A stretch of DNA of 36,228 bases from JAYEID01 sp964581885 (GTDB lineage: Bacteria > Patescibacteriota > WWE3 > JAUXAW01 > JAYEID01), in assembly GCA_964581885.1 (NCBI GenBank), contig CAZOPS010000002.1, positions 1-36,228 of the forward strand, written 5' to 3'. Below the pieces are notes generated by a model. That model was given only the letters and a program-made list of their open reading frames with translations, ran no database searches and was not told where the DNA came from. Of this stretch, positions 32,815-36,228 are shown in pieces (the first letter of the stretch is position 1; each line of letters begins with the position of its first letter). A program made the position numbers and the translations under genes.

Positions 32815-33012
32815 ATGGAGTGTCCAAATCTACAGAAAAACTTAGAGGGCTGTCCTTGCACTTACCCCTCTTGCCCACGCAAAGGTAAGTGTTGTGAGTG
32901 TCTTGAGTACCACCTATCTCGCAAAGAGCTTCCTGCTTGTGCTTTTTCTAAAGAAGCAGAGGCAACCTACGACCGTTCTTTCTCCAAATTCGCCGAAGAT
33001 CACAACCTTTAA
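32815..33012 (+). CDS. DUF6485-type small cysteine-rich protein
   Basis: 65 residues with eight Cys (3, 13, 15, 20, 26, 27, 29, 42) in the pattern ECPNLQKN...CPCTYPSCPRKGKCCECLEYH...LPACAF, then TYDRSFSKFAEDH. This matches what I remember of the DUF6485 family. It probably binds zinc or another metal; the function is unknown. There is no ribosome site. Its stop lies only 3 bp from the poly-T end of the convergent structured RNA. Confidence 0.85.
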   Translation: MECPNLQKNLEGCPCTYPSCPRKGKCCECLEYHLSRKELPACAFSKEAEATYDRSFSKFAEDHNL

Positions 33013-33015
33013 AAC

Positions 33016-33086
33016 AAAAAAAGAATCCCCCTCTTGCAATCTACGCAGCCTTCACGGGCTGTGTAACGAATGATTGTAAGAGGGGG
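33016..33086 (-). terminator. Long terminator of the structured RNA
   Basis: A 15-bp arm (33072-33086 with 33027-33041, one mismatch) is capped by a second 9-bp stem (TACACAGCC/GGCTGCGTA), followed on the minus strand by ATTC and seven T. Confidence 0.9.
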
Positions 33087-33427
33087 CGAGTCGGATCTAT
33101 ATGTGCTTGGCCACCTAGGCCGACCTCTTTTTTACAGTTTGTAACTTTTTTCTAATTCCCAGCCTAGCAGCCAAGCCTGCCGTTCCGGTGCTAGGTATAT
33201 CTTTTTATGTGAATCCCCAACTAACACAGCTGGAGATCCTCTCCCCTACGCCCTATCTTTTTTCCAGTTCCCTTATCGGAGAGAACTTCTTCCGAGAACT
33301 GTAAGCTTTGCAACGAGCTAAGAGCACAAGAATGGTCAAAATCAAATGACCATTAGCTGGCCGGATTCCAGCCTGCTCGTCAGCATCCTTGATGCCCACA
33401 GCAAAGCTTTTAGAGCCTCACGACTCC
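33016..33427 (-). ncRNA. Large structured RNA of unassigned family (about 410 nt)
   Basis: A consensus promoter places the 5' end near 33427 (GGAGTCG...). The body is closed by GAGTCG/CGACTC (33421-33426 with 33088-33093), directly abutting the terminator. Other helices are 33401-33409 with 33303-33311 (9 bp), 33375-33380 with 33313-33318, hairpins 33383-33395 and 33356-33372, an 8-bp hairpin 33331-33354, 33265-33270 with 33296-33301 extended by 33276-33280/33291-33295, 33232-33244, and 33163-33169 with 33189-33195. No reading frame of note exists. RNase P, tmRNA, SRP and 6S hallmarks are missing. The family is unknown to me. Confidence 0.8.
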
Positions 33428-33433
33428 AAGGAA

Positions 33434-33462
33434 ATTATACCTTGTAATTGTTGGTGTGTCAA
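33434..33462 (-). promoter_or_regulatory. Perfect sigma70 promoter of the structured RNA
   Basis: On the minus strand, TTGACA (33457-33462), exactly 17 bp, then TATAAT (33434-33439). It is the only fully consensus promoter I found in the window, as expected for an abundant RNA. Confidence 0.92.
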
Positions 33463-33601
33463 CAAAAGATTGATGTAAAAAAAAAACGAGAGCATAAAGT
33501 CATTAGAACATAAGAACGCAAGAGAACAAGTGAGTGGAAACATGAGCTAGATATTGGAGAAAAACTAACCTTCTTTGAGTTTTGTGCGAACAGGTTTTTA
33601 G

Positions 33602-34456
33602 TCAATCACCTTGATGCTTTATTTCCGGGGCCTTTTCTGAAGGAGCTGTGTCAAAGCCGTAATCTTCGAGACCATACCAAGCTACACCGTTCTTTTCTTC
33701 CGTATCGACCAAAAGTGCTTCAGTAGAAATTCTTAAGCGGATAGGGGCTGTTTCACTGGGAGGCAGGGGTAGTTTTTTAACCAAGTTTGAATACCGGATG
33801 TCAGAAGGTATAACATCAAATTTTGTTAAGTTTTCAGAAATTTTAGTAGTGTTTTGAGAATAATCCGAAAAAATTTCCGGGATGTTGTAAACACTCAACC
33901 AATGGTGTTCGGGTATTCCCGGGTAGCCAGAAAGAACAGCTAAAACATCCTCGCGCACAAATAACAAGTCTTTAATTTTTGAAGTGCCGAATACTCCCAG
34001 TAAAACCGTACTGTCTTGGTGAAGGTGATAAACATATACCACGGAGTCTACACCTCCTATGCCTCCTCCAAAGGCTAAATATTCTCCGAAGTTTGAGGTT
34101 TGAATCAATCTTTCGTCGTCCAGGCAAATTGTTTCAGGGGGAACCAAGATGGTTTCTCCCGTATTCAAGGTGACGGAAAGCTCACACTCTTTCCTGACCT
34201 GATAACGATGACTGGTAATCTTGCTATCTTTTGGTGGGGTTCGGGACCCGTCCTTTTCATCAGAGGGTTCCGTGTCCAATACGTTTTCATGGGCTGAAGG
34301 CTGCTCGGTTTCAGATGCCCTTTGAAAGTACCATCCTCCCAAATAAAAGGCGATTATGGGTAAAAACAAAAACAGACACAACACAAGTACTTTGGTCGGT
34401 GTTGCGACAAAACGTTTTAGGGAACGTAATTTTGGGGAAAGTTGAGACGGAACCAT
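33602..34456 (-). CDS. Membrane-anchored protein of unknown function
   Basis: 284 residues: a basic N-terminus, one helix (about residues 22-43, KVLVLCLFLFLPIIAFYLGGWYF), an acidic/Pro/Ser linker (about 48-80), and a beta-rich extracytoplasmic domain. The domain includes a glycine stretch LAFGGGIGGVDSVVYVYHL and repeated hydrophobic strands; the periodicity could suggest a propeller-like fold, but I recognise no family. TATACT lies 7 nt before the ATG with no ribosome site. Between its stop and the RNA promoter (33463-33601) I see only a poly-A tract and no gene. Confidence 0.7.
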   Translation of the reverse strand: MVPSQLSPKLRSLKRFVATPTKVLVLCLFLFLPIIAFYLGGWYFQRASETEQPSAHENVLDTEPSDEKDGSRTPPKDSKITSHRYQVRKECELSVTLNTGETILVPPETICLDDERLIQTSNFGEYLAFGGGIGGVDSVVYVYHLHQDSTVLLGVFGTSKIKDLLFVREDVLAVLSGYPGIPEHHWLSVYNIPEIFSDYSQNTTKISENLTKFDVIPSDIRYSNLVKKLPLPPSETAPIRLRISTEALLVDTEEKNGVAWYGLEDYGFDTAPSEKAPEIKHQGD

Positions 34457-34473
34457 CTATTATAGTATATATT

Positions 34474-34498
34474 AAAAAAGTGAAGCTCCAACAGGAGC
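34474..34498 (-). terminator. Terminator downstream of tRNA-Gly
   Basis: On the minus strand GCTCC-TGTT-GGAGC then TTCACTTTTTT. It lies about 100 nt after the tRNA. Its 5' stem is part of a duplicated tRNA 3' end. Confidence 0.65.
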
Positions 34499-34513
34499 GG
34501 GATACGGGAATCC
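34495..34513 (-). repeat. Partial copy of the tRNA-Gly 3' end
   Basis: GGAGCGGGATACGGGAATC is an exact 19-bp match to 34599-34617, the T-arm/acceptor end of tRNA-Gly, in direct orientation 104 bp apart. Such 3'-end copies are typical of integrase attachment scars. Between the copies lie a CCCTGTA/TACAGGG hairpin (34517-34538) and the palindrome CCCGATTTATCGGG (about 34563-34576). Confidence 0.75.
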
Positions 34514-34597
34514 CTGCCCTGTATCGAATGGTACAGGGGAACTTTGTATTGGAGCGGCGGAACCCGATTTATCGGGACGACCTTCTTCAATTAAATA

Positions 34598-34671
34598 TGG
34601 AGCGGGATACGGGAATCGAACCCGTCGCTTCACCTTGGGAAGGTGATGTATTACCTCTATACTAATCCCGC
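34598..34671 (-). tRNA. tRNA-Gly(CCC)
   Basis: A complete cloverleaf: acceptor GCGGGAT/ATCCCGC, anticodon stem TCACC/GGTGA with loop TTCCCAA (anticodon CCC), T-arm ACGGG-TTCGATT-CCCGT, discriminator T and encoded CCA. A GC hairpin CCCCCGA/TCGGGGG (34677-34699) lies just upstream. Confidence 0.95.
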
Positions 34672-34757
34672 ATAAACCCCCGAAACCCCGTCTCGGGGGC
34701 TTTCTTTATAATTTCTTTTCAGGCTGAGCGCTGAGTGCTAAAAGTAATTAGCTGATC

Positions 34758-35252
34758 TTAAGGTAAGGTTAGTGTCTGTCCAACCTTGATTAATGCTTGA
34801 GTTCCATCGGGTAATGTACCGATTTGATCACTATTAGCATCACGAATCTTGGTCCACTCGAAACCAGAGCCGTAACGAGCCTCTGCAATCTCCCATAGTG
34901 TATCGCCAGCTCGTACAGTATATTCATCTCCTGTTATATCGCCCTCTTCGTAGTTATTAGGAACCCAAACCTCTGCGCCAGTTTCTGCAGTTCCTTCCAC
35001 TTCACCTTCAGCAAGTTCTTCAAACCGTTCTTCTTCCTCTACCCTAGGTTCTTCTTCACTTTCTTCTTCTATACTTTCTTCTTGCTCTTCTACTTGACTA
35101 ATTTGTGCACCTTCCTCTAGAACTTCTTCTTCCCCAATTTTTGAGAAGTAGTTATAAACTAGAAAACCAGCGATAATGACAAGAATTCCCGCACCTACTG
35201 CTGCTAACCTGCTTTTAAGCTCTTCGTTAGCGAGTACATCGTCAACTTCCAT
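34758..35252 (-). CDS. LysM-domain membrane protein with acidic linker
   Basis: 164 residues: one N-terminal helix (about 17-35, AAVGAGILVIIAGFLVYNYF), then a long Glu-rich linker (about 40-90), then a single LysM domain (about 109-164, EYTVRAGDTLWEIAEARYGSGFEWTKIRDAN...IKVGQTLTLP), which binds GlcNAc-containing glycans such as peptidoglycan. The LysM with its membrane anchor implies a link between membrane and wall. No enzymatic domain is present. The upstream region lacks an evident ribosome site. Confidence 0.92.
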   Translation of the reverse strand: MEVDDVLANEELKSRLAAVGAGILVIIAGFLVYNYFSKIGEEEVLEEGAQISQVEEQEESIEEESEEEPRVEEEERFEELAEGEVEGTAETGAEVWVPNNYEEGDITGDEYTVRAGDTLWEIAEARYGSGFEWTKIRDANSDQIGTLPDGTQALIKVGQTLTLP

Positions 35253-35363
35253 GATAAATTGGCCCTTTCTGGGCAGTACACAATTGATAAAAAGTCTCGG
35301 TTCCCTTTTTGTTTGCGTGTCTGTCTCCTCAATGAGACCCCACGCTGAGCGTGGATGGTCGAA

Positions 35364-35384
35364 CCTGCCTCGCCGGCAGGCGGG
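35364..35384. repeat. CCTGCC...GGCAGG palindrome with GTCGAA flank
   Basis: A family copy preceded by GTCGAA and followed by TTGATCCTGAG. The left flank recurs at 36075, so the repeat unit may be larger than the palindrome. The rest of 35253-35499 holds no gene that I can see. Confidence 0.7.
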
Positions 35385-35499
35385 TTGATCCTGAGTAAGG
35401 CGTTATCTTTAACGCCGCATCGAAGGACTCTTTAAAAATGTAGGGTATCCTCGTTATTTGAGTTTCAGAATCTGCTTCGTTTGTAGTCAGAATCAACAG

Positions 35500-35778
35500 C
35501 TAATTCCACTCTCCTCTTGTTAGTTTTTGCTTTTTCTCTCGTGTCCTTCCTTTTATTTGTTCTTCTCTCTTCCTTGCTTCTTTCTTTGTCTCGAAGGATT
35601 GCATCCAAACGATTCTGATAGGTTTTTGTTCTTTTGTGTAGCGTGCTCCCTGCCCTTTCAAATGTCTAATGAATCTTTTGCCCGGATATTTACTGTGACC
35701 TGTATAGTAAGTCCCGTCCGCACAAAGCAAAATGTATGTGTGGTATCTGTTTTTAGATAGGGCAGCTTTTGTGGCCAT
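35500..35778 (-). CDS. GIY-YIG endonuclease-family protein (UPF0213-like)
   Basis: 92 residues. The GIY-YIG-type core is YILLCADGTYYTGHSKYPGKRFIRHLKGQGARYT (residues 15-48), with the YTG and Arg/His of the nuclease site. KKEARKREEQIKGRTREKKQKL follows, with the conserved Glu region. These stand-alone proteins are widespread, with unclear DNA repair roles. There is no ribosome site. It lies 113 bp downstream of tRNA-Asp on the same strand. Confidence 0.9.
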   Translation of the reverse strand: MATKAALSKNRYHTYILLCADGTYYTGHSKYPGKRFIRHLKGQGARYTKEQKPIRIVWMQSFETKKEARKREEQIKGRTREKKQKLTRGEWN

Positions 35779-35891
35779 TCGTCTATTACGGAGTTCTTAA
35801 CAGCGGGGCTGTTAGATACAAGAGAAAAGCCCTTCGATAAACTCAGGGCATTCATGAGTTCTAAGCTCAAAGTCTTGCTAAGAACTCATGA

Positions 35892-35967
35892 TGGCGGGGC
35901 TGACGGGATTCGAACCCGCGACCTCTTCCTTGACAGAGAAGCGCGCTAACCGCTGCGCTACAGCCCC
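35892..35967 (-). tRNA. tRNA-Asp(GTC)
   Basis: Acceptor GGGGCTG/CAGCCCC, D-stem GCGC/GCGC, anticodon stem CTTCT/GGAAG with loop CTGTCAA (anticodon GTC), T-arm CGGG-TTCGAAT-CCCG, discriminator G and encoded CCA. The cloverleaf is complete and uninterrupted. Confidence 0.95.
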
Positions 35968-36080
35968 ACAGTGAAAATCCGAAAACTTCCTAGTTTTGGT
36001 AAATTTAACTGTGCCCCGTACCCCACGTGGTTTGGGGCTCAATGAGACTTCAAATTCTTCCAAGAATTTGATTAGTCGAA

Positions 36081-36138
36081 CCTGCCTCATCGGCAGACAA
36101 GCCTGCCTCATCGGCAGACAGGCCTGCCGGCAGGCAAG
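36081..36138. repeat. Three tandem CCTGCC-type palindromes
   Basis: Two 21-bp units sharing CCTGCCTCATCGGCAGACA are followed by CCTGCCGGCAGGCAAG with no spacing. The wider block (35990-36160) also has GCCCC...GGGGC hairpins and two GGGCTCAAT motifs. No gene is seen after tRNA-Asp to the window end. Confidence 0.8.
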
Positions 36139-36228
36139 TTAGTCCTGAACCTGATGTGGTTCTAGGGCTCAATAACTGAAAGTATATGTTTTCTCAACAC
36201 TTAAAGACTAGCAGAAATTATCCTAATA

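Noticed and set aside
33016..33427. RNase P RNA, tmRNA, SRP or 6S identity for the structured RNA
   Set aside because: The diagnostic conserved sequences of each family were looked for and not found; an AGGGCGTAGGGG stretch slightly resembles an RNase P segment but stands alone.
34677..34699. GC hairpin upstream of tRNA-Gly as a terminator of the LysM gene
   Set aside because: On the minus strand only three T residues follow before the tRNA; it may be a processing or repeat element.

Overview
The window is an AT-rich, densely coded bacterial chromosome segment using the standard code: genes stop at TGA as well as TAA/TAG, and Trp is TGG. The content suggests an anaerobic, Gram-positive-like bacterium of the Candidate Phyla Radiation (Patescibacteria, perhaps Microgenomates/WWE3-like). 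Pointers are short intergenic regions littered with GC-rich palindromes, a divergent MurG, an eukaryote/archaeon-like IleRS, an intein-containing class III ribonucleotide reductase, an odd thymidylate synthase and few Shine-Dalgarno sites. This placement is inference; no rRNA gene is present to settle it. A 10-N assembly gap lies at 19360-19369.

Layout. 0.1-4.7 kb: end of a division/cell-wall cluster (murG, ftsQ, ftsA, ftsZ). 5.2-14.8 kb: mainly deoxynucleotide supply: nrdD with an in-frame intein, nrdG, tdk, dCMP deaminase and a fused thymidylate synthase. Among these lie an APH-fold kinase, a protein with two tandem nucleotidyltransferase domains and a HIT protein. 15-19.2 kb: two small membrane proteins, then ileS preceded by a promoter/leader-peptide/terminator arrangement. 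19.4-24.4 kb: class A PBP, FtsW/RodA, an interrupted tRNA-Val, signal peptidase I, and convergent rplU-rpmA. 24.5-28.8 kb: surface glycan genes (flippase, sulfotransferase, family 2 glycosyltransferase, O-antigen ligase/polymerase-like). 29-36.2 kb: an Ig-like surface protein, a GC-rich palindrome mosaic, rlmN, a PD-(D/E)XK nuclease, a mini-ferritin, DUF6485, a large unassigned structured RNA, two unknown or LysM membrane proteins, tRNA-Gly, tRNA-Asp and a GIY-YIG protein.

The genes form coherent modules. NrdD/NrdG make dNTPs without oxygen, dCMP deaminase supplies dUMP to thymidylate synthase, and Tdk salvages thymidine. MurG, PBP1 and FtsW/RodA build peptidoglycan while FtsQ/A/Z place it at the septum. 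The flippase, transferases and ligase probably decorate the surface.

The most interesting signals are these: (1) a roughly 410-nt minus-strand RNA (33016-33427) with a consensus TTGACA-N17-TATAAT promoter and its own terminator, matching no RNA family I can recognise; (2) a 15-codon leader peptide with three consecutive Ile codons between a good promoter and a terminator, just ahead of ileS; (3) a tRNA-Val(CAC) gene whose D-stem is split by a 20-nt perfect palindrome that is also dispersed through the window; (4) five 11-bp direct repeats abutting the start of an unusual thymidylate synthase fusion; (5) the NrdD intein, the bL21-HhH fusion and the tandem nucleotidyltransferase.
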